From NCBI RefSeq assembly GCF_000002425.4, contig NC_037257.1, forward strand, positions 13,949,232-14,013,231: a stretch of DNA of 64,000 bases, given 5' to 3'. Below are positions 24,509 through 34,436 of this stretch, piece by piece. The notes under the pieces are model-generated. The model saw nothing but the letters and a program-made list of their open reading frames with translations. It was not told the DNA's origin and made no database searches. This stretch comes from Physcomitrium patens (taxonomy: Eukaryota > Streptophyta > Bryopsida > Funariales > Funariaceae). Each line of letters begins with the position of its first letter. The first letter of the stretch is position 1. A program made the position numbers and the translations under genes.

Positions 24509-25540
24509 GTATCCATTTTTTTTCTTTCTTCATGTGACCTATTTGTATATTTTACAAAAACCAGTAGTATATCTTTTCAACAACTCTAATAACAACAAGC
24601 TGGAGTCATGTAGCACAATCAGTCCTGATTCCACACTGTATGTTAGGGGAAAAAGGCTGCGAGTAAAAATTGCACTGTCACATATCATACCAACCCATTT
24701 CCATGGCAGCTGTGTAGTGGTTGCCGCCATTTGTAGGTAAGACCTCACCATCCATATCAAAGAAAAAATAATAATAATAATAATAATAATAGATATTTAA
24801 TTCCAAAAACTCAAATTTTCACAAGACATGGAGCCAATGCAAACAGTTGGATCACTTCATCCAACCCAAAAATTCAGGGGAGTATGTTTTTTGGTTGTGT
24901 CACTCTTCACCAAGTGCACATGTTCCAACAACAATACATTTTGAACCCCCCCCCCCCCCGGAAACCCCCTTTGTTCAAGGCCCCCTCTTTTGCGTGGAGC
25001 CATGGTGTCAACACTATCTGCTACTACTTCAGTGCGCCCACCACTTATCATGCCCCAGGTTTTGCATGAAGCCATGGGGCTGACCCAACTTGTGGATTAA
25101 CTTACATCTTTAAGGTTGATAATCTAGAAAGGAAAATAGGATCAATTTGCTGAGATTTTACTCACTGGATTTGAGGTGAACTGCCACCAAATCTGCTATT
25201 CACAGAGTATCTTAGAATCAGCAGTAATTTGTAGTTGACTTGTATGCATTTTGTGTTATGTTCTGAGGAGCATGGTTTGGTGTATTTGATTATGGTTTCA
25301 GACCCATTGTTATACCTCTAAGCAATGGGTCCATTCCCTTTTGTTTTAATAATTATTAGTACTATTATTATACTATGACATGGTTAAGCTTGGAATGTTG
25401 AAATGAGGTTTGATAAAAAGAAAGTGAGAAATGAAGGTGAGTACTATTGATTTCATTTTCAATCAATTATGAATTGGACCTTTTTTAAAAAAATCTCCAT
25501 GATATATTGACATTTTTATTACATGTATAAAATATGTGTA

Positions 25541-25577
<37 letters not shown>

Positions 25578-26040
25578 ATTTCCTTTAAAAAGGAGAAACT
25601 TGCACATCTTGTTTTTACCATCGTGTTTAACAAAAAAAAAAAAACAAAACAAAACAAAACAAACCTCCCCAGGGCAAACTCACTGTTGCGGAGTGCACTC
25701 ACTTTCTGTGGATGCTGCTAAATTACAACACCCAAGGTGAATTGTCAGGAATGCACAGGATTAGAAGAAGAAGAAAAAGAAGGAAATGAAGAATAAAACA
25801 AAAAGGAGCTTCAACCTGGGATTCAAAAAAGAAGAAAAAAGAAGAATAAAATAAAAATACCAGTATGCTTTTATCATGACAACCACAAAGAGCCAGTTAG
25901 CCACAACAGCCAACGGTTCTCCAACACAGCCAAAGTCTGAAAGAATCATGTCTGAAAAACCCAAAAAGAAGACAATGCAAAAGGCAAAGCACGAAAGGCA
26001 AATACAGAAGGAGCCGCAACACACCCCCCCCCCCTCCCAC
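21938..26040. other. Intergenic sequence, no identified gene
   Basis: Mixed composition. Holds a 26-T run at 23572-23597, (AT)n runs at 24485-24508 and 25544-25572, ATA units near 24767-24790, a C run near 24948-24959 and AAAAC units near 25640-25663. Open frames are short, and I recognise no protein family. Confidence 0.45.
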
Positions 26041-26520
26041 TCACTCAGTCAGACCCGGCCTCAGATACCCCCGTGACACCCGACGGGCAACTGCGAGATA
26101 CCCCGAGATCCGCCCATACACGGGGGTCAACGTGGTTGCTGCATCGTCGAAAGTCAGAAGTATTGCAGAGTCAACAACCCTGGTCCCATTACCGCGAACG
26201 CAAGTGGATACGAGATTGCAGCCCCGCGGGCTCACATCACCGTCTCCCCTGACTTTGTGGTTGCATTGAGAATCCCGAAGGGCTCTCTCCCGGGCCCCCT
26301 ATCTTTGGGCCCCAAGTGCTACTGCGACTAGAACTACTACTAGCGAATTCGTCGTTTCGACTCTACCCCGGACAATGAGGGGCTCCTATCTCCTACATAC
26401 CTGTGTCGGTTCTTCGCTTGTCCACACCCTTTCAGCTCCGCACGAATGCTTCCGCGCACTCTCTCGCTCCCCCTCAGGCTCCTGCTTTCCCTCCTCTGGC
26501 CAGAAAAAGTCCCGCAAAAG
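26041..26520. other. GC- and CpG-rich island
   Basis: A sharp GC-rich block with many CpGs (for example CCCGACGGGC and GCCCCGCGGGC) lies 2 kb upstream of the bHLH gene. It has frames open on both strands but no recognisable domain. It could be a promoter or first noncoding exon; direction is not determinable by eye. Confidence 0.4.
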
Positions 26521-27814
26521 CACCCGTAACTTTCAATGCCTTCCTTGCTACTTGAGAGCTCCCTTTAGCTGTGTGTTTGTGTGTGTAAAATCCGGTACCC
26601 CCCAATTAGAGGATTGTAGTAATTGGAACCCAACCTTTACTCGTGTGGCTCGTCGATGCTTCCAAATTGGAAATTGGATTATTGTGAGTTGGATTGTATT
26701 TTATTTTACTGCGGGTTGAGTGGGGATGTGGCGGGACTTGGTGTTGACTATTCGCCGATTTTGATGGGGCATGGACCTGCCAAGTTGTTGTCCAATCAGT
26801 TGGGGTAACGTTTACTAGAATTCGTTTGTTACTGCAGCGCGGCCTTGCCTTCGCAGGAAAGAAAGAAAAAAGCATAACGGTTGCTGAGTGGTCGATGTTG
26901 TTTTTTTGTTAAAAGAATGTCGTATGTTTCTGAAAGAAACAATTTTTACATCAAAACACACGAGTACTGTCGCGATCAACGATATATGATTCATTGAATA
27001 GTACTTTGGTGCTATTTATAAATGCGATCCATGGCTATGAAAAGGTTTTATAAAACAGCACCGCATGTTTGAGTCCGCACTAGTCAAATTCTAAACAGAG
27101 AGAGTTCATAACAAGTTCCATTTTCTTTGTTCATGTTTTTTTGGAGAGAGGAATATAACATTTTGGGTACTACCTGGTTCATTTATGAGTACAATCAAAA
27201 GAAAACAGCAGCTTGTAAGAAAGCTAAAAATGACCTCCATTCGGAATCATCGCATGACAATTGGTGTAATGAAAGCACAATAAGCAAGTGAACAGCACAC
27301 TAATTTCAAAAGAACCAATAACTACACCGTAAATGGGAGCAGATTGTCATAAATGGTGGAAACTCAAAGATTCAGACATCAACCAACCAAGACTTCTTGT
27401 GGTCAAAAGTGTACATGGGGGATGGAAAGCTGGAGCAGCACATCGTAGAGGAATTCTCCGCACGAAACGAAGGGAAAGAGGAATGGAAATTCACCAGCAA
27501 ATGTAATGGAAGGACAGAAGCTGAGAGATTACTCATGGGTTGAATGATGGAGACACCACATCATGAGAGTATGGAGAGATGAGGCGCAAGTTCAATCCTC
27601 AACAGACAGGGTTGGAAATGTCAGCGGCAGGAACTGTAGGGGAGTTATGAGCAGAGAACAACGGCGAGCGGCAGCGGGGCGGGACCTCGCGGCAACGAAT
27701 CCAGCGGCAGTCAGCGGGCAGCGTCACAGGGTGATCGCGAACCCGAGGCGCAATACCGGGGGCCTTGGCGGGTCACACCGCGGAAGTGGGCCCCGTGGGG
27801 ACCTTCCCTCACGG

Positions 27815-28456
27815 CCTATACAAGCAGTATCGATCCCAGTGTATGATTTTGTATTATCTATTTGCGCACTGCGTGCCGATGCCTACTAGCCGTCGCTGTT
27901 CCCTCCAGTGGACGAGTCGCAGCTTGTCTCTTCACTTTCCGCCCTGCAACCGAGCATTCCAGAACCAAGCATAGAATGAGCGGCTGATGACGACCACCAT
28001 TATTATCAGTGTCGCTGAGAAGAGGGGTGGGTGCTAGTGTTGGTCAGCGATCAGTGAGCTTGTTAGTGTGTTGCAGCGGTTGGGTTTAAGCTGGTGTGGG
28101 TGGAACTATCTGTTGTAGATCGAGGGGGTTTAGGCGGCTCTGTGAAGACTCTTGCAAATGCTACAGCTTTTTGGGGTCCCTGGTGCGTTAGGAGGGTGCA
28201 TGACGACTGGTTAGATCAGTTGTCTCGTGTAAGAGGTGTGCGGTGATGGTAGTGAAAAGCCTGTGTGTGACAGGGCATGGATGTTAACGTCATTTGGAGA
28301 GTGGCATGAGCTTTGGCAAGAAGGGCTTTCAAGTGTTGAATTCTCCTGTTCTTGGTGGTGTAAACTGAGGTAGCTGGGATTGGGGAGGATACGGTGGTAG
28401 TGAAGGTTGCGACGCTCACAATTTTCGGTTGTTGCAAGGAGGTCTCGGGGGAAGAG
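27815..28456 (+). promoter_or_regulatory. Probable core promoter and long 5' leader of the bHLH gene
   Basis: A weak TATA-like CTATACAAG at about 27816 follows a very GC-rich segment (27650-27810). If it is used, transcription starts near 27.85 kb and the leader is about 600 nt. That interval contains at least nine ATG triplets before the coding start, several opening very short frames. This would suppress reinitiation unless a leader intron removes them. Start-site position and any leader intron are inferred. Confidence 0.35.
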
Positions 28457-30292
28457 ATGGTTGCAAGAGTTGAGGACTGTTTTCTAGGCAGGGAGCAAGG
28501 GTTCGGTTTAAGTAAATTTTCATGGAAGTGGAGCCAAGGCTCGAATCAGGTGGCTCAATGTCTGAGAGATGGAGATGTCCAGCACAGCAACTCATTCTAC
28601 GATGCTTCAAGGAGTGGAGATCTCCCGACGTGGTCAAGTAACCCCAGCGGCATGCAGGGGTTCACGAAAGGGCTGCACAATGTCCACTACGGTGTGCAGC
28701 CTCATCATTTTCTGAACGCAACTGTAGTTCCTGAATCTGATCAAAATGATAGTGTTCTGAATTCGAACCATGGGAGCAGCTACGTTGCGGCTCGAAACCA
28801 AGTTGCCAACGCGATCACGCTCGCACCTGGGCGCGCCGGGGTTAACTCCTTGGCCCCAGGGCTTGCCCGCAATCCGTCTTTTGAGTCAATTAACAACACT
28901 GGCTCATGCAGTACTCCAAGTTTTGGCGTCGGATCACCGGAAACGGTCTTTCCGGCGCACCCCTCCGACTTAGGCAGTAGGGACTCCTCTGATATGATGC
29001 TCCGTAATCGTGACCAGCTTACAGTGGGTGCTTACCCTGAGTCGAAGGTTCAACCCCAGCTGTCCGACTCTCAGAGCAATGACAGTCTGAGCTACGGCAG
29101 TCAGGACGCAATCGTCAATTGCGTGGACGACTTCTGGAGTCCACAGGAGGCAATAGACGCGGTCCTTCCAGATTTTCGATTGGAAGCAATGCCAGACGAA
29201 ATTTCAGATACCGGTGCATGCGGGCTCTCGTTCTCCGACGGACAATTGGGCTCCTTGGTGTCCACTCATCATGGACATTCCACCGGGGACACCGGTCCTT
29301 ACAATTACTTTAGAAGAGGTTCTGAGTTGGCGGCATCGCTATCAACGATGGCTCACGCAGCCCCAGCGCCAGACTTTTGCCAATCTTTTCTCGTTGGAGG
29401 CGTTGATGACTCTGAGAACCCCATGATTGGCAACAGTGTTAACCTAAGTACAAGGCCTAGCCAGCTCTCGATTCCGCCGAAGCTCTCTTCACAGGCTGTC
29501 TTCAACGGTTCACCCGATCACCCTGGACGTCTCTGCTGGTCGCACCAGCCATGGTCGAGTTCTCAACATACCTCTGGAAGTGGATCCCTCGATTATATCA
29601 AGCAGCATAACATCACGTCACCCACCAGTCTTGCCGGTTCTTCGCCGAGTTCCCCAACAACGCCCTTGGACCAGCATTTGTTCGCGTCGTCGACTCTTCA
29701 GGGTACAAGTCCAGTTGGGAACATCAGTTCGGTGTTGAAGGCGGACGAGATTCAGAAGAAGTTGGCAGAACTCATCGGTGCGAACAGCAACAAACGTTCT
29801 TTCTCCGCCATGCTGGGTACATGTGCCGCTGGCACTGCATACGGTGGATCCTCTGCGTCGGGTGGCAAAGAAACTTCTCTTTCTCTTCCGTCTCTAGGCC
29901 AAGGAGGTGCAAACACAGACAAATTTGATGCTGCTGCGCTGAGCGCGCTGTTATACAGCAACTCTCCAGCTGATCAGGACTTTCGCTCCAATTTTGCGTC
30001 TCCTCCAGCCCCGAAGCAGCGACGCCGTCACGGCACTGCGACTGATCCTCAGAGCATTGCTGCTCGCACTCGCAGGGAGAAGTTCACTGACCGCATTCGT
30101 ATTCTGCAGAGTCTTGTGCCGAATGGAGAGCGCTTGGACACTGTGCACATGCTCAGCCAGACATTTGAGTATGTTCGCTTCCTTCAACACAAGGTCTGGG
30201 ACCTTTACAACAACAAAGACTCCATTTCGGAAGTGAAGTGTGAGAAATGGAAGGAGTTTGTTGATGCAACCACCGGTCAGGTGATTGTCTGA
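28457..30292 (+). CDS. bHLH transcription factor, group VIII/RSL-like, intronless (611 aa)
   Basis: Nuclear DNA-binding regulator. The open frame extends upstream to a GTG at 28394, but the first ATG is at 28457 (MVARVEDCFLGREQG), so I take that start; TGA is at 30290-30292. The bHLH domain is at about residues 530-585: DPQSIAARTRREKFTDR as basic region and helix 1, LVPNGER as loop, and HMLSQTFEYVRFLQHKV as helix 2. The basic region has IAAR where canonical E-box binders have the E of ExRxR, as in the RSL/RHD6 and related group VIII proteins, so binding to a classic E-box is doubtful. The preceding 500 residues are low-complexity, Ser/Gly/Asn-rich with SPSSPTTP-type sites and no other domain. 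A 29-residue tail follows the domain. RSL-like placement is suggestive only: helix 2 differs (TVHMLSQTFEYV), and it may be a moss-specific branch. An AATAAA at 30855-30860 is a plausible polyadenylation signal. Confidence 0.93.
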   Translation: MVARVEDCFLGREQGFGLSKFSWKWSQGSNQVAQCLRDGDVQHSNSFYDASRSGDLPTWSSNPSGMQGFTKGLHNVHYGVQPHHFLNATVVPESDQNDSVLNSNHGSSYVAARNQVANAITLAPGRAGVNSLAPGLARNPSFESINNTGSCSTPSFGVGSPETVFPAHPSDLGSRDSSDMMLRNRDQLTVGAYPESKVQPQLSDSQSNDSLSYGSQDAIVNCVDDFWSPQEAIDAVLPDFRLEAMPDEISDTGACGLSFSDGQLGSLVSTHHGHSTGDTGPYNYFRRGSELAASLSTMAHAAPAPDFCQSFLVGGVDDSENPMIGNSVNLSTRPSQLSIPPKLSSQAVFNGSPDHPGRLCWSHQPWSSSQHTSGSGSLDYIKQHNITSPTSLAGSSPSSPTTPLDQHLFASSTLQGTSPVGNISSVLKADEIQKKLAELIGANSNKRSFSAMLGTCAAGTAYGGSSASGGKETSLSLPSLGQGGANTDKFDAAALSALLYSNSPADQDFRSNFASPPAPKQRRRHGTATDPQSIAARTRREKFTDRIRILQSLVPNGERLDTVHMLSQTFEYVRFLQHKVWDLYNNKDSISEVKCEKWKEFVDATTGQVIV

Positions 30293-30885
30293 AAAAGATG
30301 CCGTACTCGAAGATCATCATGGCATGTAAACCTCAAGATTCTTGGTTTCGAGGCGGGTTGAGGGATTGGACATGTGAAATTCATGCTCCCATTTGTCCCT
30401 GGCTCCCAAGATTTTGAACCGAGCTTCTAGCTCCATGCCTGTATTATGTGTAGCTCCTAGATCCAGTAGCTCCTGTTTTCGTAAGTTGTGCAGCCGCTGG
30501 TTTTTAGCGGGAGGATCGTTTTGTTACCGCCTGGAAGTGGGAGCTTCCTCTTGGCTGGTATCCTCGCTACTGTCACCATTGGGCTGCGGATTGTGTCTAG
30601 ATGGATGCAGCATTCTCAGCAATCCATGTTTTCACAAGATGTAGCCTGTACCATGTTTTCATTCCGAGGCCGTCAGGGGATGTGATTAACCTTCCAGGCG
30701 TGAGCTGATTGAATGTGGTCTTGTTGGTGCCGTGACATGCCACCGATGAGGTATAGGTTGGAATCATTGTGTTTTTATCAGTGTTAGGCTAGATGCGGAT
30801 TTCGCTTAGTTGCCAATTGTACTCTGGACATCTGTGTGTTACATTACACATGATAATAAAATCTTATTTCTACAATGTGACGGCC
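30293..30885 (+). other. Probable 3' UTR of the bHLH gene
   Basis: Non-coding, moderate-GC sequence between the stop codon and the AATAAA at 30855-30860. Cleavage would be expected about 10-30 nt after the signal. The end is inferred. Confidence 0.5.
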
Positions 30886-33640
30886 TCTAATCCTGGGAAT
30901 GTGGCTCGTTTTAGATGCTATTGTTTTTGCTGCGCGCCATCTTCCGCTGTCAAATGATATCACATCAGAACGTATGGAAGGGACACGTTGATGTTTACAA
31001 GTGCCCTGCATCCGCATTGGGAATGTGAAGCATGCTGTGTCTTTTGTCGGTGCATGTCTTGTGTTTTATATCTATTCAGAACTGTTTTGCTCCGGATCAG
31101 TTCAAGACCTGGCATGAATTAACAAAGATTTCTGGGGAGTATTTCAATACATATTACTGTACTTGTAGGTACTCCACTCTTCCAGGTTATTTCGTCTACA
31201 CAACATCTTATTGTTTCACTGTAACCATCGTAGTTTGGAAGCATGACACTCTACATGTTCGGCTTATTTCAGATTAGTTGCTGCAGACTACAGCTCAATT
31301 CTAGCTGTGACAAGTCCTTGACCACTTGCTGAGCCATGATGCAGTAATTGGTATAAACCCGAATCCTTCACGTTGATAGGAAGACCTCTATGACACTCAG
31401 AAATATGTTTGGAAACAGGCTCTAGAGAATCAAATATTCTGAAAGTATTTTGGAGATTCTGTGCCAGTCAGAGAGGACGCCTGGAAAGATGGCCTGTGGC
31501 CGCGATATGCTGGGTACAACGAGAGATTTTTACTTGCATTTTTAGAGTTTTCGGTTTCATAGAAGAGGTGTTCTGGACACGTTTTTGTGCAACAAAATTT
31601 CTAAGTGATACGTTGTGGATGAACGACGCATGCATTAGATCGTATTTATAATGAAAAGCATTTGTTGTAACTTGTCGATCTTGGACGGTTTTCTGTCGCA
31701 TGCTAGGATTCTTGCCACCACGAGCAACTTGCGTCCGCCGTCTGCGTCCTTCTGTATTCTTTCAGGTGATGAAGCAGCTTATCAACATGCATTGTCCCTT
31801 ACAGCATTTGTTGCATTCATCTTGAGCAGAACAATCAGTCGCCGTCTCGTAGATTTTCACTGAATGCAGTCAATCGCAGATTGGTTCACTAAGAGCTCAC
31901 AGCGTGAGAGTGGTTCAACCATTCCCTCGGTGGAGGAGGGGGGGGGGGGTACGGCAATCCCTGGCAAAGTCTTCATCTGGGGACTCGTTGAAATCTCATT
32001 ATTGCATTCCAACGCTTAACAGTGTGACAATGGTCCGACATTGGCCGGGGGATCGACTTCTACACTGTTCTACGCCGTCCGCGTGCTCTTCCATGCAAGA
32101 GCGCGCCAGCAGGCAGCTTTGCGTAAAGTCCATACTTCCTCTTCTAATGAAATTGCAACTGCAAACAATGCATAATACTTCCCTTACAGTACTTTCAGGC
32201 TTGTATCAGAACTTGTTAATGTCGTAAAATCAACCTACGGTTTAAACTGAATTGGGTGGGTTGTGTGCGAGGTAACTGATCGACACGCAAGCATGCACGC
32301 ATTTGCTCCAAATGCGACAATGGTGGGTTTCCACATCGTATCGTTGATTGTAACTCAAAAGCTCTTCCGCACCTAACATGTACAACTGGAGTAGACATTT
32401 CCGGCGTTTTGTGTTCATCTAGAGCATTGAATCACACACAACAATGTGGGTGTGAGACACACACACTAATGAGCCACGCTAGTCTGGTGTCGCGATGGAG
32501 CCACGCTGTGATCAAGCCCCGATGAGGTTTGGCTTTACCTTTGGCGCAAGCGGGGGGGAGAGTTGCAGCAGTGGCAGAGGCAGAGTGGCAATGCGAGGAG
32601 AATTGCAATCAAACAATTTAAGAATAGTGCAATTGAAGTGGGAGGAGGGGGGGTATCATCTCGAAGTGCGTAACCACGTCCTGGTAATGAATGATCGTAC
32701 TTTACTTTGCAACAGGTGCTCTCTACGCTCCCCCTTGAGTCCTGGCTTCTTCAATTCTGTCCTTTCTCCCCCTTCTCGTTGAACTGGCCCTACCTTCCTC
32801 TGCGCTTCTCGAATGCCGGCCCCACTCCCTCTACGGTATATTCTCCAATACTTTCCTGTCCCATACCCCTCCTTTTTGGATTTGGAGAGACACTGAATTC
32901 AACCGATAAACGTGATTCTGAAAGCAAACGGAAGGAGAGGAAAGAAAGTAAGACAGAAAGAAAAAGAAAAAGAAAAAGAAACTCCTGCTGGCATCCTTCA
33001 ATACGAATTTTGGAATTTCTCAGTAGATTGCCGAACATACAGGCCATGAAAAGAGATTGACCACCACTGCAACTTCCTTAGGGAACCAATTTCTGTGCGC
33101 CCCGCAAAAAGAGACTGATTATGCTAGAATGCTGTTCATTCTTCACTAATTGCACTCGGCACTTTCCAGTTGTCATATGCAAACGTAGATTTCACGTGAG
33201 AATAGCATTTGTAAGTGAACTGACGTGTGCCCTCCTCAGTGCAACAGCATGACATTCACAAAAGTAGGATTTAACAAACAACCCTCGCGCAAGTGTTTCT
33301 GTTGGTCTTAAATGCAAAACTCAACCCGTATTATTACAACATTTTTCCACAGTGAGAACCTGACTGAAATTACGTTGTACGAAATCAAAGAGGTACGAGA
33401 TTTATACTTGAAAATGGTTTGAATAACCACTCGGTCATTTACATGTTGTAATACTCAGTGCGGTTTTACTCCGTGGATGGAAAAGGGCGATTGGCCTTGT
33501 TCCAAACTTACATACAAAATGCTTTGAGGTTTAGTCGACAGAGTTGGCAGTAGTGTTGCTCTCTGCATTCATGGAAAACAAACATCCGTTGGAATGAACT
33601 GGACTCATGGAGATGGAGAGCTACGGCGTGATTGTGGAGC
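30886..33640. other. Intergenic sequence between the bHLH and SUMO-protease genes
   Basis: Moderate GC, no recognised gene. Contains a G run near 31939-31949 and an AAAAG/GAAAA purine tract near 32955-32980. The open frames at 31.9-33.1 kb match nothing known to me. Confidence 0.45.
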
Positions 33641-33650
33641 GTAGAGATTG

Positions 33651-33742
33651 TGGGCCAAGAGTCACGGAGATGGGAAAAGTTGCCTTTATCATTTTTACCA
33701 TCTGCTAGACAGACTTCTTCACCTCTCTTCCTTAAACCCTAA
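33651..33742 (+). promoter_or_regulatory. Site II (TGGGCC) plus telo-box (AAACCCTAA) promoter
   Basis: TGGGCC at 33651-33656 and AAACCCTAA at 33734-33742 lie about 700 bp before the SUMO-protease start codon. In plants the pairing of site II elements with a telo-box near the transcription start is characteristic of broadly expressed, growth-linked genes. The spacing and orientation fit a TATA-less promoter starting near 33.72-33.75 kb. Functional use is inferred. Confidence 0.45.
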
Positions 33743-33837
33743 TCGCCAACGCCGTCTGTTGTGACACGGTTTGTTCAACTCCCTTACGCTTTCCCTGGTT
33801 GTGTGCGATTTTGGATGCCGAGCCATGGAATGCTAGG

Positions 33838-33969
33838 ATGGCGAAGAATGTTAGGATGGCGGAGAGTGGGGAAACCGAGAGCTCACGCAGCTCGGAGGAT
33901 TTTCGGAGCAGCAACAGGGGAAGAGGACTTCGGTGTTTGATTTTACAAAAATTTAAAAGCTTGTTGTGA
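33838..33969 (+). CDS. Possible upstream ORF in the SUMO-protease leader, 43 aa
   Basis: ATG GCG context, product opening MAKNVRMAESGETESSRSSE, stop TGA at 33967-33969. It lies between the telo-box and the main ATG. It cannot simply extend the protease N-terminus, because a TAG sits in frame six bases before the main ATG. It may be a translated uORF or chance. Confidence 0.2.
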   Translation: MAKNVRMAESGETESSRSSEDFRSSNRGRGLRCLILQKFKSLL

Positions 33970-34436
33970 TGTGGTAGCTGGTTCCTTTCCTCGTGTTCTC
34001 AGTTTCAGACTGTTTGCTACTGCCAGGGTTTATACGTGGTTCGTGTTCCGGAATGCTCGATTTCTTCGGGTACGTGCTGCTTCAATCTAGGGAGTTTTGT
34101 TTTCGATTGAGTATCACTTGATTTTACTGTTTTCTGTAGTATTGAGTGATGTGGGTTTGCATTCTTTACCTGGGGCCTTTTCATCAACTACCTATTTTCG
34201 CATGCTTAGCTCTGTTCCGAACTCAAACGACCTGCACCGCTCTTGGATGAAGTTTATGCGGAATTCTTATAGATCAAGATCTTTCACCGATTGAACACAC
34301 ACATTAATTCACATATGAGTTCTGTTTGTCACAGTGCAGGTTGCAGTCAGTCAGCTTACTTGAAGTGTGTTCAGATGCGATTTCTTGAAGATTCAGTTCT
34401 TACTCAAAAATCCAGTTGTAGCTCCCCAATTAGAAT

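Noticed and set aside
28394..28456. N-terminal extension of the bHLH frame by 21 codons
   Set aside because: It starts with GTG and has no ATG; the first ATG in frame is at 28457.
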